This document shows, piece by piece, positions 1-8,537 of a stretch of DNA of 64,000 bases (position 1 is its first letter; each line of letters opens with the position of its first letter). The DNA is from Actinomycetes bacterium (GTDB lineage: Bacteria > Actinomycetota > Actinomycetes > Actinomycetales > Cellulomonadaceae), in contig JAEYXM010000092.1 of the NCBI GenBank assembly GCA_023428465.1, forward strand, positions 1 through 64,000, written 5' to 3'. The notes below the pieces were generated by a model. It was given only the letters and a program-made list of their open reading frames with translations. It had not been told where the DNA came from and searched no databases. The position numbers were made by a program, and so were the translations under genes.

Positions 1-372
1 GGCGTCTCGACCGGGTCCTACCCGACGCAGCACGTCCGCGAGGGGCTCGTGCGGGCCGGCGTCATCACGGTGGATGAGGCGATGCGCCACGAGCCCGGGC
101 AGCGGGTCGCCGTCGCGGGCGTCGTGACGCACCGGCAACGCCCCGGCACCGCTCAGGGCGTGACGTTCCTGTCCCTCGAGGACGAGACCGGGCTGCTCAA
201 CGTCATCTGCACGGCCGGGCTCTGGAAGCGGTACCGGACGGTCGCGCGCAGCGCGGCGGCGATGGTCGTGCGTGGCCGCCTCGAGCGGGCCGACGCGGCG
301 ACGAACCTCCTCGCCGAGCACCTGGCACCGTTGTCGTTGCGGGTCCCGACGGCGTCGCGTGACTACCGCTGA
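1..372 (+). CDS. dnaE2: Error-prone DNA polymerase III alpha subunit DnaE2 (ImuC), C-terminal end
   Basis: This reading frame is open from the first base of the window, so only the last ~123 residues of a ~1,100-residue protein are present. The sequence is the OB-fold tail of C-family polymerases: a THRQRP turn followed by GVTFLSLEDETG and a run ending in a VVRGR(L/V)ERA strand. The THRQRPGTA wording is typical of DnaE2/ImuC rather than DnaE1. In actinobacteria DnaE2 acts with ImuA' and ImuB in mutagenic translesion synthesis under the DNA-damage response. Those partners would lie left of the window and cannot be seen. The subtype rests on remembered family wording, as the catalytic palm is not included. 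Confidence 0.85.
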   Translation, partial: GVSTGSYPTQHVREGLVRAGVITVDEAMRHEPGQRVAVAGVVTHRQRPGTAQGVTFLSLEDETGLLNVICTAGLWKRYRTVARSAAAMVVRGRLERADAATNLLAEHLAPLSLRVPTASRDYR

Positions 373-392
373 CGGGGTACGCGAGCGAGCGG

Positions 393-1637
393 TCAGGCCT
401 CGGCGATCTCCGCGACGTCCTCGATCGCCTCGTCCTCCTCCTCGAACTCGCTGAAGTCCGTGGGCGGGTCCTTGTGCCGCAGGAGGGAGAACACCGACCA
501 GAGGACGGCGACGAGCGGCACCGCGACGACCGCCCCGAGGATCCCGGCGACGAGCGTGCCCGCGGTGACCGCGATGGCGACCACGACGGGGTGCAGCGCG
601 ACCTGCTTGCCCATGACGAGCGGCTGCAGGACGTGCCCCTCGAACTGGCCGATGAGCGCGATGACGACACCGACGGCGACGGCGTTCCAGAGGCCGTTCG
701 CGGCGAGCGCGACGAGCATCGCGATGATCATGGCCGCCGGTGCGCCGATGAGCGGGATGAATGCGCCGATGAAGACGAGGACGGCGAGCGGGGCCGCCAG
801 CGGCACGTCGAGGATGATCAGCGCGATCATGGCGAGGATCCCGTCGGACCCTGCGACCAGGAACGTCCCGCGGGTGTAGCCGGAGAACGTGTACCAGGCG
901 GCGCCGCCCCCGAGGTACCAGTTCTCGCGGTGCCGCGCGGGGAGCTGGTTGAGGAACCAGTGCCACATCTCCTTGCCGCGGAGCAGGAAGAAGACGGTGA
1001 GGAACGTCGCGAGCGCGAGCACCGCGAACGCCTCGGTCACCGAGCCCGCGCTCGCCCATGCCTGGGAGGCGATCGTGCCGCTGTTGTCGGACACCCACTG
1101 CTGGGCGTTCTCGATCCACTCCTGCACGTCCTTGTTCGTCACCGTGATGTGCAGCGGCGACTCCTGCAGCGCTTCGAGCAGCTTCCCGATGCCGTCGTTG
1201 AACTGCTCGCCCAGGTTCTCCCACTGACCTGCGACGGACATGCCGACGTAGGTGAGGAGCCCGGCGAAGACGCCGACGGCCGAGATCATCGCGATCGGCG
1301 TCGCGAGCCCGCGTGGCATCACCTTGGACATGACGTTGACGAAGGGCCGCAGCACGGCGGTGAAGACGAGAGCCAGGAAGACCGCGATGAAGAGGATGAC
1401 CACCCTGTTGGTCGCGTAGATCACGATGCCGACCGCGATGGTGATCACGATCAGCCGCCACGCGAGGCCCGCGGTGGTCCGCAGCCACCGGGGCACGTCA
1501 TCGTCGACGCCGAGCACGCTCGGGTTCCGGCGCGCGCCGGCGACCTTCTTGGCCGCCGGAGTGGCTCCGACCAGGTGCTTCGTCGAGGCCCGTGGTCGTT
1601 CGGGCTCGACCGGGGCGGTGTCTTCGCGCTCGGCCAA
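393..1637 (-). CDS. AI-2E family (UPF0118/PerM-like) membrane transporter
   Basis: A 414-residue polytopic membrane protein of the AI-2E transporter family, whose members are variously linked to autoinducer-2 or sodium/proton transport; the substrate here is unknown. The first ~50 residues are charged and soluble. Hydrophobic segments start near residue 58, with a central amphipathic region and a cluster of glycine/proline-rich helices in the C-terminal half (FIGAFIPLIGAP is typical of the family). The protein ends in a very acidic tail. I place the start at a TTG codon because GGGAGG (1644-1649) lies 6 bases upstream of it; the frame also runs further upstream without a better site. It converges on dnaE2 with a 20-base gap. 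Confidence 0.85.
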   Translation of the reverse strand: MAEREDTAPVEPERPRASTKHLVGATPAAKKVAGARRNPSVLGVDDDVPRWLRTTAGLAWRLIVITIAVGIVIYATNRVVILFIAVFLALVFTAVLRPFVNVMSKVMPRGLATPIAMISAVGVFAGLLTYVGMSVAGQWENLGEQFNDGIGKLLEALQESPLHITVTNKDVQEWIENAQQWVSDNSGTIASQAWASAGSVTEAFAVLALATFLTVFFLLRGKEMWHWFLNQLPARHRENWYLGGGAAWYTFSGYTRGTFLVAGSDGILAMIALIILDVPLAAPLAVLVFIGAFIPLIGAPAAMIIAMLVALAANGLWNAVAVGVVIALIGQFEGHVLQPLVMGKQVALHPVVVAIAVTAGTLVAGILGAVVAVPLVAVLWSVFSLLRHKDPPTDFSEFEEEDEAIEDVAEIAEA

Positions 1638-1700
1638 TCGGCACCTCCCGGGATCTGAGGGCGCGACGCCCGGGGCCAAGTGTGCCGCAGGTGGCTGGAC

Positions 1701-1728
1701 TTGGACCCTCGCCGCTCCGTGCTATCTT
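1701..1728 (+). promoter_or_regulatory. Promoter of tRNA-Leu(GAG)
   Basis: TTGGAC at 1701-1706 and TATCTT at 1723-1728 are separated by 16 bases. This is a good housekeeping-sigma promoter about 45 bases upstream of the mature tRNA 5' end. It also lies behind the divergent membrane-protein gene. Confidence 0.6.
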
Positions 1729-1772
1729 GGCTCCCGCGCCGGACGCCCGCACGGGAAGATGGAGCACCACCT

Positions 1773-1855
1773 GTCCGGGTGGCGGAATGGTAGACGCGCT
1801 AGCTTGAGGTGCTAGTGCCCCTAGGGGCGTGGGGGTTCAAGTCCCCCTCCGGACA
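1773..1855 (+). tRNA. tRNA-Leu (anticodon GAG)
   Basis: The acceptor arms GTCCGGG (1773-1779) and TCCGGAC (1848-1854) pair in 7 bp with one G-U. The anticodon stem CTAGC/GCTAG closes a 7-base loop with anticodon GAG. A long variable arm follows, as expected of a class II leucine tRNA, then a GGGGG/CCCCC T-stem with a TTCAAGT loop. The discriminator is A1855. The CCA end is not encoded. GAG reads CUC and CUU codons, which matters in this CTC-rich genome. Confidence 0.95.
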
Positions 1856-1874
1856 CTCGTTGAGACAGCGACCT

Positions 1875-1913
1875 GAAGGCCCCTGAACTGCGGAGACGCG
1901 GTCGGGGGCCTTC
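1875..1913. terminator. Hairpin terminator between tRNA-Leu and the VOC gene
   Basis: GAAGGCCCC (1875-1883) and GGGGCCTTC (1905-1913) form a perfect 9-bp stem around a 21-base loop, just after the tRNA and before the convergent VOC gene. There is no long T tract, as is common in high-GC actinobacteria. It could serve both directions. Confidence 0.65.
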
Positions 1914-1938
1914 GTGGTTCAAGGCCGGTGGGAGCGAC

Positions 1939-2337
1939 CTACGCATCCTCACCGGAGAGGTCGAGCACGGCGTGGCTCGCCTCGATGTTGTTGCCGTCGG
2001 GGTCGCGCACGAACGCCGCGTAGTACGAGGTGACCGGTCCGCCCACGTACTCGGGCCACTCCCGCGCCTCGTGCAGGACCTCAGCGCCGACACTCCGCGC
2101 CGCCTCGAGGAACGCGTCCACTCCGGCGCGCGAGGGCGCGGCGAAGGCCACGTGCGACTCGCGAAAGCCCTCGCCGAACCGGACGCCGATCCAGAACTCC
2201 GGGCCGTGGTCGCCCCAGCCGATCGCGTACGGCGACTTGTCCTCCTGGCGGACCGCTCCGAGCGCGCCGAGCACCGCGTCGTAGAAGCGGGCCGACGCGT
2301 CGAAGTCGGAGACCTGGAGCTCCACGTGGTCGATCAT
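1939..2337 (-). CDS. VOC-superfamily protein (glyoxalase/bleomycin-resistance fold)
   Basis: A 132-residue protein starting IDHVELQVSDFDASARFYD, the standard first beta-alpha unit of vicinal-oxygen-chelate proteins, and ending with the paired unit FVRDPDGNNIEASH. The FVRDPDGNNIE strand normally supplies a metal-ligand glutamate, while the N-terminal H of DHVEL supplies the other side. Family members include glyoxalases, dioxygenases and antibiotic-binding proteins, and nothing here picks one. The frame extends 12 codons further upstream. I prefer the ATG at 2337 because the fold starts there and because a -10-like CATGAT (2344-2349 read on the minus strand) ends 6 bases before it. Confidence 0.8.
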   Translation of the reverse strand: MIDHVELQVSDFDASARFYDAVLGALGAVRQEDKSPYAIGWGDHGPEFWIGVRFGEGFRESHVAFAAPSRAGVDAFLEAARSVGAEVLHEAREWPEYVGGPVTSYYAAFVRDPDGNNIEASHAVLDLSGEDA

Positions 2338-2489
2338 CCATCGATCATGGTCGCTCCGCGCGGCCGGCGACAAGCGCCGCCTGCCGACGCCGCCCCACCG
2401 CCCGGGCAGGCACGACGCGGCCCGCCGGCGCGCATCCGGCGGGCCGGAAGGCCCGACTTCGTCCTGTTCGACGCAGTAGCCTCGTGCGG

Positions 2490-3179
2490 GTGCACGTGCA
2501 GGTGATCGTGAATGCCGAGCCGACCGCCGTCCGGGACGACGACGGACCGCTCACCCGCTGGTTCTCCCGCTACGACCTCGCCGACCACCTCGCCCGCCCG
2601 GCGTCGGCGTGCGCGGTGTGGCTGACCGGGCAGAACACGCTCCGCCACAGCACCTTGTCGCCCGAGGAGTCGGCGGTGCTGGACGACCTCGAGGACCGCG
2701 GTTACGCGACCGTCCGGTGCGGTTTCCCGTACAACGCGGCGGCCGTGGACCCGCCGTTCCGCAAGGAGCACTGGCTGCCCGCGGCGGTGCGGTGCATGCA
2801 GCAGTACGTCGCGGCAGGGCACTCGCCGTCGTTCGCCGCCGTGGTGGCGCGGCACCTGCAGCCCGTGCTCGACGCGACGCGCGACCACCTCCTGCTGCTG
2901 GTCGGCAGCTGCGGTGCGCGCATGCTCGGCGCAGCGATGCCGCTCCTGCGCGTCCCCGAGGGTCTGGCGTTGCACGTCGTGGCGCTCGGCCCCGTGGGTA
3001 CCCTGCCGGAGCTCCCCGGGCAACTCGATCCCCTCGTGGTCCGCGGCCGCTGGGACGTGCTGAGCGTGACGCTGTCGCGCGGCCCGGGCGTCCGGGTGGA
3101 CTGCGGTCACCTCGGCTACCTGCGCTGCCCCGAGGCCCGGGCTCGGATCCTCACGCATGCGGAGCGCGCGCTGCGCTGA
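2490..3179 (+). CDS. Unrecognised 229-residue protein
   Basis: I do not recognise this family. The protein is soluble with no signal peptide or membrane segment. It carries several cysteines (CAVW, RCGF, RCMQ, GSCGAR, DCGH, RCPE) and a hydrophobic LLLLVGSCGAR strand-turn in the middle that resembles a Rossmann-like or hydrolase core strand. Codon use matches the neighbours, so it looks like a resident gene. Several in-frame GTG codons compete as starts (2484, 2490, 2496 and later). I choose 2490 because TAGCCT (2477-2482) ends 7 bases before it, as in many leaderless starts in this window; no Shine-Dalgarno site is visible. It is followed 57 bases later by a beta-CASP hydrolase on the same strand, which may be chance. 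Confidence 0.65.
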   Translation: MHVQVIVNAEPTAVRDDDGPLTRWFSRYDLADHLARPASACAVWLTGQNTLRHSTLSPEESAVLDDLEDRGYATVRCGFPYNAAAVDPPFRKEHWLPAAVRCMQQYVAAGHSPSFAAVVARHLQPVLDATRDHLLLLVGSCGARMLGAAMPLLRVPEGLALHVVALGPVGTLPELPGQLDPLVVRGRWDVLSVTLSRGPGVRVDCGHLGYLRCPEARARILTHAERALR

Positions 3180-3236
3180 TCGAGGATCACCCGCGCGGCG
3201 CCCCCACGGCGAGCCAGGCAGGGGCATGCTGGAGGT

Positions 3237-4628
3237 ATGGACGGACGGGCTCCAGCGTCCCTGACCTTCCTCGGCGGCGCCGGCACGGTGACGGGCAGCC
3301 GATTCCTCCTCGAGCGCCCGGGTCGGCGAGTGCTCGTCGACTGCGGCCTCTACCAGGGCGAACGCGAGCTGCGACGACGGAACTGGGAGCCGTTCCCCGT
3401 GCCCGAGGAGAGCATCGACGACGTCGTGCTCTCGCACTGCCACCTCGACCACTGCGGGTACCTGCCCGCGCTCGTGCGCAACGGCTTCCGCGGACCCGTC
3501 TGGCTCACCGAGGGCACGGCGGCGCTCGCGGAGATCGTGCTCCGGGACTCGGGCTACCTCAACGAGCGGGATGCCGAGCTGGCGCGGGAGGGCGGCTGGT
3601 CCAAGCACAACCCGCCGCTGCCGCTCTACACCGCCGCGGACGCCGGCCGCGCCGTCCAGCGCTTCCGCCTCGCGCGCATCGGCGAACCGGTCGACCTGCA
3701 CGACGACGTCCGCCTCACCCTGCACCGGGCGGGCCACGTGCTCGGCTCGACGAGCCCGCACGTGCTCGTCGGTGGCGCCCCGGTCCTGTTCTCCGGGGAC
3801 CTCGGGCGGACGGTGCACCCTCTGCTCCGCCCGCGCTCCGACCCGCCCGCGGCCGCGACGGTCGTCGTCGAGTCCACCTACGGCAGCCGTGCGCACCCCG
3901 ACCCCGACGGGCCGGCGCACGAGGCGTTCGCCGACGCCGTCCGCCGGACCGTCGCGCGGGGCGGCTCCGTGCTCGTCCCGGCGTTCGCGGTGGACCGCAC
4001 CGAGCTCGTCCTGCACGCGCTGTCCGAGATGGTGGCCGACCAGCGAATCCCCTCCGTCCCCGTCTGGGTGGACAGCCCGATGGCGCTCGCGGCCCTCGAG
4101 GTCTACCGGCGCGGGTCGCTGCGCGACGAGCTGCGCGACGGCATCGGCCCGGAGCTGGTTCACCTGCCGCGGCTGAAGGCCGCGCGCACGCCCGAGGAGT
4201 CGATGGCGCTCAACAGCCCGCACGAGCCGAGCATCATCATCTCGGCGTCGGGCATGGCCACCGGTGGGCGCGTCGTGCACCACCTGCGCCACATGCTTCC
4301 CGACCCGCGCAACACCGTGGTACTCACGGGCTACCAGGCGTCGGGGACACGGGGGCGGGCGCTCCTCGAGGGGGCCGTCGAGCTGAAGATGTTCGGCCGG
4401 TACGTCCCGGTGGAGGCGGAGGTCGTCGCCGACGAGGAGTTCTCGGTCCACGCCGACGCCGACGAGCTGCTGGCCTGGCTCGGCGCGATGCCCGGCGCAC
4501 CGCAGGCGGTGTACGTCGTCCACGGCGAGGTGGACGCGGCCAGGGACCTGTCGCGGCGGATCCACCGCGAGCTCGGGTGGACCGCGGTCGTGCCGCACCT
4601 GGGGGAGCGGGTCCGGCTCGCCGAGTGA
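3237..4628 (+). CDS. MBL-fold metallo-hydrolase with beta-CASP domain (RNase J/CPSF-like)
   Basis: A 463-residue metallo-beta-lactamase-fold protein. The zinc-binding motif HCHLDH is at residues 67-72. An SGDLGR metal motif follows, and the C-terminal part has the beta-CASP features VPAFAVDRTE, a SASGMATGGRVVHHL loop and a late HADADELL/VHGE histidine region. Proteins with this order are RNA exo/endonucleases of the YSH1/KH-free CPSF type. The RNA target is not known. A GGAGG lies only one base before the ATG, too close for normal use. A CATGCT hexamer (3225-3230) ends 6 bases before the ATG, so the mRNA may be leaderless. Confidence 0.88.
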   Translation: MDGRAPASLTFLGGAGTVTGSRFLLERPGRRVLVDCGLYQGERELRRRNWEPFPVPEESIDDVVLSHCHLDHCGYLPALVRNGFRGPVWLTEGTAALAEIVLRDSGYLNERDAELAREGGWSKHNPPLPLYTAADAGRAVQRFRLARIGEPVDLHDDVRLTLHRAGHVLGSTSPHVLVGGAPVLFSGDLGRTVHPLLRPRSDPPAAATVVVESTYGSRAHPDPDGPAHEAFADAVRRTVARGGSVLVPAFAVDRTELVLHALSEMVADQRIPSVPVWVDSPMALAALEVYRRGSLRDELRDGIGPELVHLPRLKAARTPEESMALNSPHEPSIIISASGMATGGRVVHHLRHMLPDPRNTVVLTGYQASGTRGRALLEGAVELKMFGRYVPVEAEVVADEEFSVHADADELLAWLGAMPGAPQAVYVVHGEVDAARDLSRRIHRELGWTAVVPHLGERVRLAE

Positions 4629-4712
4629 GCAGGGCTGCCCCGGGAGCACAGGCACGGGACGGCCGGGGCCGCCACGTCGGCCGCGACATCCACCCGTCGC
4701 CCCGCGCCGTCA

Positions 4713-4746
4713 GGCCCGGGCTCACGGCCGTCAGGTGAGCCGGGCC
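4713..4746. terminator. Bidirectional hairpin between convergent genes
   Basis: GGCCCGGGCTCAC (4713-4725) pairs with GTGAGCCGGGCC (4735-4746), with one bulged base and a 9-base loop. It sits between the stop of the MBL gene and the end of the fructosamine-kinase-like gene, overlapping the last codons of the latter. There is no T tract. Confidence 0.5.
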
Positions 4747-5492
4747 AGCAGACGTTCGAGACCGGGGACGTACCCCCCGCCGAAGAGAACGGCGTGCATC
4801 CCCAGCGGGTAGAGCTGATGGAGGGCCACGGCGTCGTCCCACGCGGCCGGCAGCGGGTGGACCGCGTCGTACGCGGCCAGGACCTCGTCCAGGTGGGCCA
4901 GCCCGAAGAGCTCGAGCATCGCCAGGTCCGTCATCCGGTGCCCGCCGTGGGCCGCCGGGTCGATGAGCACCACGCCGTCCGCCGTCCACATCACGTTGCC
5001 GGACCACAGGTCGCCGTGGACGCGCGCGGGCGGGTCGCCGTCGTCCCAGTCCCCGGCGACGAGGCGGTCCATGACGCGCTGCAGCCCCTCCGCCGTGCGC
5101 GGCGAGCAGCGGCCGCGCTCGCGCAACAGGTCGCGGACCTGGGCGACGCGGCATCGGGCGTAGAACTCGCCCCACCGGTCGAACGTGCCCGACCGCAGGG
5201 GCAGTGGCTGGTCCAGCGGCCCGAAGAACCCGTCGCCGCTCCACCCGTCGGGCGGTGCGCCGAAGGCGGGGGCGCCGGCGTCGTGCAGGCGTGCCAGCGC
5301 GGACCCGAGGTCCCGCGCGGCCGCCCGGCTCGGGGGGACCGACGAGAGCTGCTCGAGCTCGAGAGCGTCGTCGGCCACGCCGAGCACGCGCACCACGCGC
5401 GGGCCCCCCGGCACGGTCAGCCACGCGAGCCCCGCCGACTCGCACGCGAAGAAGCCGCGCGGCGCCCGGTCGGAGGTCTTGCGGAACGGCAT
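4731..5492 (-). CDS. Fructosamine kinase family protein
   Basis: A 253-residue protein of the FN3K/aminoglycoside-phosphotransferase kinase fold. It carries the Brenner-type catalytic loop HGDLWSGN at residues 159-166, followed by a VLIDPAAHGG metal-binding stretch and an ML(E)LFG motif typical of fructosamine kinases. These enzymes phosphorylate ketoamine (glycated) lysines or free fructosamines with ATP, which destabilises the adduct and so repairs glycation damage. At 253 residues it is a little shorter than usual (about 290), mostly in the N-terminal lobe. It is divergent from ald with a 124-base gap. A TGAACT hexamer ends 6 bases before the ATG. Confidence 0.8.
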   Translation of the reverse strand: MPFRKTSDRAPRGFFACESAGLAWLTVPGGPRVVRVLGVADDALELEQLSSVPPSRAAARDLGSALARLHDAGAPAFGAPPDGWSGDGFFGPLDQPLPLRSGTFDRWGEFYARCRVAQVRDLLRERGRCSPRTAEGLQRVMDRLVAGDWDDGDPPARVHGDLWSGNVMWTADGVVLIDPAAHGGHRMTDLAMLELFGLAHLDEVLAAYDAVHPLPAAWDDAVALHQLYPLGMHAVLFGGGYVPGLERLLARLT

Positions 5493-5616
5493 GCCCGCAG
5501 TTCACCACGACGCCGGACCGTCGGCGTGCCATTCTCGGCGTGGACGCCGCTGCCGACCGGTGGCGGGCCCTCCGCGAGGCCCACCCGGCCCGCCGGCCGG
5601 ACCAGGAGGTGGCGGC

Positions 5617-6753
5617 ATGAGGATCGGCATCCCGGCCGAGGTCAAGGACCACGAGTACCGCGTCGCCCTCACGCCCGCAGGCGCCCGGGCGCTGACGTCG
5701 GCGGGCCATGAGGTGCTCGTCCAGGCTGGTGCGGGCGTGGGCTCCGGGCTGCCCGACGCCGCCTACGGGGCCGCCGGCGCGCGCATCGTGCCCACGGCCG
5801 CCGACGCGTGGGACGCCCCGCTCGTCTGCGAGATCAAGGAGCCGATCGCGGCCGAGTACGGGTACCTGCGTCCCGACCAGGTCCTGTTCACCTACCTGCA
5901 CCTGGCCGCGAGCCGACCCTGCACCGACGCCCTGCTGCGTGCCGGCACGACGGGGATCGCCTACGAGACGGTCCAGCTGCCGGATGCCTCGCTGCCGCTG
6001 CTCGCACCGATGAGCGAGGTCGCCGGACGACTCGCGACGCAGGAGGGTGCCCACCACCTGATGCGCAGCAACGGCGGGCGGGGCGTGCTGCTGGGCGGGG
6101 TACCGGGCGCCGCGGCCGGTCGCGTCGTCGTGCTGGGTGCCGGTACCGCCGGCCGACATGCCGCGCAGATGGCCGTCGGCATGGAGGCGGAGGTGACCGT
6201 GCTCGATGTCGCCCTGCCGCGGCTGCGGGAGCTCGAGGCCCGCTACGGGGGCCGGGTCCGCACGCTCGCCTCGACCGTGCAGGCGATCGAGGACGCCGTG
6301 ATCGAGGCCGACCTCGTGATCGGCGCGGTCCTCGTGCCCGGTGGTCGAGCGCCCGTACTCGTGGACGACGCGCTGATCGCCTCGATGCGCCCGGGCGCCG
6401 TCCTCGTGGACGTCGCGGTGGACCAGGGCGGCTGCATCGAGGGGACGCGACCCACGACGCACTCCGACCCGGTGTTCGCCGTGCACGACGCGCTCCTGTA
6501 CTGCGTCGCCAACATGCCCGGCGCGGTAGCGGTGACGTCGACCCAGGCGCTCACGGCCGCGACGCTGCCGTACGTCGTCGCGCTCGCGGGCCACGGCTGG
6601 CGCGACGCCCTGCGGCGCGACCCCGCCCTCGCGGCGGGCCTCAACACCCACGCCGGAGCCGTGACCCACGCCGCCGTGGCGCGCGCGCACGGGCTGGCGC
6701 TCGCGGATCCGGCGGACGTGATCGGGGCGGGCGAGGTGTCGGCCGCGCCCTGA
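5617..6753 (+). CDS. ald: Alanine dehydrogenase
   Basis: A 378-residue NAD-dependent L-alanine dehydrogenase, the usual family length. It interconverts alanine with pyruvate and ammonia. The N-terminal catalytic domain begins MRIGIPAEVKDHEYRVALTP with the substrate-binding Arg; KEP (EIKEPIAAEY) and the HLAAS histidine follow. The Rossmann NAD domain has VVLGAGTAGRHAA. The C-terminal part has NMPGAVAVTSTQALT, which is diagnostic for Ald against transhydrogenase alpha. The ATG is chosen because AGGAGGT (5604-5610) lies 6 bases upstream; the frame also runs far upstream but is a shadow there. Confidence 0.95.
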   Translation: MRIGIPAEVKDHEYRVALTPAGARALTSAGHEVLVQAGAGVGSGLPDAAYGAAGARIVPTAADAWDAPLVCEIKEPIAAEYGYLRPDQVLFTYLHLAASRPCTDALLRAGTTGIAYETVQLPDASLPLLAPMSEVAGRLATQEGAHHLMRSNGGRGVLLGGVPGAAAGRVVVLGAGTAGRHAAQMAVGMEAEVTVLDVALPRLRELEARYGGRVRTLASTVQAIEDAVIEADLVIGAVLVPGGRAPVLVDDALIASMRPGAVLVDVAVDQGGCIEGTRPTTHSDPVFAVHDALLYCVANMPGAVAVTSTQALTAATLPYVVALAGHGWRDALRRDPALAAGLNTHAGAVTHAAVARAHGLALADPADVIGAGEVSAAP

Positions 6754-6861
6754 CCGCTGCCGGCCGGCCCCAGGCGCGACACGGCGGAACGTCCACCGAA
6801 CGGGGCAGCCGGTCACGTGCTCGCGGTGGGACACTGGGGCACGCCGAGCGATGGAGGGGCG

Positions 6862-7836
6862 ATGACTGGCGAGAGCAACGGGTCCGACGACGCTGCAGGC
6901 CGCACCACTCCCATGGGCCGCGGGGGCACCCTGGCCTGGGACGACCTTGTCACGGAGGTCCTCGACGCGACCCCCATCGGCGTCTGCGTCACCAGCGAGG
7001 ACGGCCTGTTCGAGCACGTGAACCCCGCCTACGAGCGCCTGTACGGGTACCCGGCGCAGGAGCTGCTCGGCCAGCACTTCACGCTCGTCGTACCCCCGGA
7101 GCACCGTGAGGTGCTGCGGCGGACGCACGACCGCTTCATCGCGGACGGAGCACCGATGCGCGAGGAGTGGGAGGTCGTCGCGAAGGACCGGACGCGCCTG
7201 TCCATCCTCGCGAACGCCTGCCGCGTGCTCGGCACCGACGGGCGCTTCCGCAAGGTGACGTTCGTCGTCGACGTGACCGAGCGCAAGCGCATGGCAGCGG
7301 ATCTCGTCCAGGCGAACTCGGACCTGGCCCAGGTGAACCTCCGGCTCGCCCACCTCGCGGCCCACGACCCGCTGACCGGGCTGGCGAACCACCGCCGGAC
7401 CCACGAGCTCCTGGTCCAGGCCGTCGAGACCGCCGAGCGGTACAGCCGGGAGCTCGCCGTGGCGGTCATCGACCTCGACAGGTTCAAGGCGGTCAACGAC
7501 ACGTGGGGCCACCTCGAGGGCGACGTCGTCCTGAAGGAGTTCGCGCGGCTGCTGCAGGGCGTGCTTCGGGCCGTCGACGCGGCGGGCCGGGTGGGCGGGG
7601 AGGAGTTCCTCCTCGTCCTGCCGGAGACGGGCGCCGAGGGCGCCGTCGTCGTCCTGGAACGGCTGCGGACGGCCTGCTGGGACCACCTGCACACGCCCGA
7701 CGGCGCGGCCGTGCAGTTCAGCGCGGGCGTCGCGACATTCCGGGAGCACGACATGCCCGAGCAGGTGCTGCGCCGCGCCGACGAGGCGCTGCTGCACGCG
7801 AAGGAGAGCGGACGCAACCGCACGGAAATCGGTTGA
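6862..7836 (+). CDS. PAS-GGDEF diguanylate cyclase
   Basis: A 324-residue cytosolic protein. Residues ~28-145 form a PAS sensor domain (VTSEDGLFEHVNPAYERLYGY), followed by a short helical linker (ERKRMAADLVQANSDLAQ) and a GGDEF domain from ~160 to the end. The active-site loop reads GGEEF at 245-249, and an RxxD inhibitory I-site (RAVD, 236-239) sits five residues before it. It should therefore make cyclic-di-GMP from two GTP and be subject to product inhibition. No EAL domain is attached. The PAS ligand is unknown. The ATG at 6862 has GGAGGGG (6853-6859) just upstream and is preferred over the upstream GTG. Confidence 0.92.
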   Translation: MTGESNGSDDAAGRTTPMGRGGTLAWDDLVTEVLDATPIGVCVTSEDGLFEHVNPAYERLYGYPAQELLGQHFTLVVPPEHREVLRRTHDRFIADGAPMREEWEVVAKDRTRLSILANACRVLGTDGRFRKVTFVVDVTERKRMAADLVQANSDLAQVNLRLAHLAAHDPLTGLANHRRTHELLVQAVETAERYSRELAVAVIDLDRFKAVNDTWGHLEGDVVLKEFARLLQGVLRAVDAAGRVGGEEFLLVLPETGAEGAVVVLERLRTACWDHLHTPDGAAVQFSAGVATFREHDMPEQVLRRADEALLHAKESGRNRTEIG

Positions 7837-7869
7837 GGCCACGTGATCGGGTCTGGCTAGGGTGACCCG

Positions 7870-8475
7870 GTGCGACGCGCGACCCTGACCGACGACGTGG
7901 TTCTCCTGCGCCCACCCGACGCGGCGGACGTGGACGCGATCACCGTGGCGTGCCAGGACGCCGAGGTCGCCGCGTGGGTGACGACCCCGTGGCCCTACGA
8001 GCGCGAGCACGCGGCGTCGTTCGTGGAGCGCGTCGTGCAGCCGGGGTGGGAGTCCGGCACGGACCTGGTGTGGTCGATCCGGGACGCCGCGGACGACCGC
8101 TTCCTCGGGGTGATCGGGCTGCACCACATCGCCGACGCCTCGGCGGAGATCGGGTTCTGGATGGCCCCGTGGGGCCGCCGCGGCGGCCGGATGGCGCGCG
8201 CGGTCGCGCTGGTGCTGGACCACGCGTTCGACGACGAGGGCCTTCGCCTCGTCCGGGTCGTGTGGTCGGCGTTCGTCGGGAACTGGCCGTCACGTCGCAT
8301 CGCGTGGCGCGCGGGCTTCCGGCTCGAGGGCACCATTCGCCAGCACGTGGTGCAGCGCGACGGGGTCCGCCGCGACGCGTGGGTCGGCACGCTGCTGCGC
8401 GACGACCCGCGCGAGCCGTACGAGCCGTGGCCCGCGGACGCGCCACCCGATGGCGGCGCCGTGGTGCCCGCGTGA
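7870..8475 (+). CDS. GNAT-family N-acetyltransferase (RimJ/RimL type)
   Basis: A 201-residue acetyltransferase resembling RimJ/RimL and ribosomal-protein-Ser acetylases. It has LRPPDAADVDAITVACQD at the N-terminus, a central GVIGLHHI / AEIGFWMAPWGRRGG acetyl-CoA binding region and the VWSAFVGNWPSRRIAWRAGFRLEG segment typical of this subgroup. The target could be a protein N-terminus or a small amine; the sequence does not decide. TAGGGT (7858-7863) ends 6 bases before the GTG start, suggesting a leaderless transcript separate from the cyclase gene 33 bases upstream. Confidence 0.85.
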   Translation: MRRATLTDDVVLLRPPDAADVDAITVACQDAEVAAWVTTPWPYEREHAASFVERVVQPGWESGTDLVWSIRDAADDRFLGVIGLHHIADASAEIGFWMAPWGRRGGRMARAVALVLDHAFDDEGLRLVRVVWSAFVGNWPSRRIAWRAGFRLEGTIRQHVVQRDGVRRDAWVGTLLRDDPREPYEPWPADAPPDGGAVVPA

Positions 8476-8537
8476 GCGTGCCGGGCGGCCGCTGATATGG
8501 CTTTGGTGGACCCGCGCTGATCCGCCAGGATCGGGGC

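Noticed and set aside
4324..8223. A 1,299-codon minus-strand frame across ald and the diguanylate cyclase
   Set aside because: Composition is Arg/Pro/Ala filler, and the plus strand carries Ald, PAS-GGDEF and GNAT genes with clear motifs and ribosome sites.
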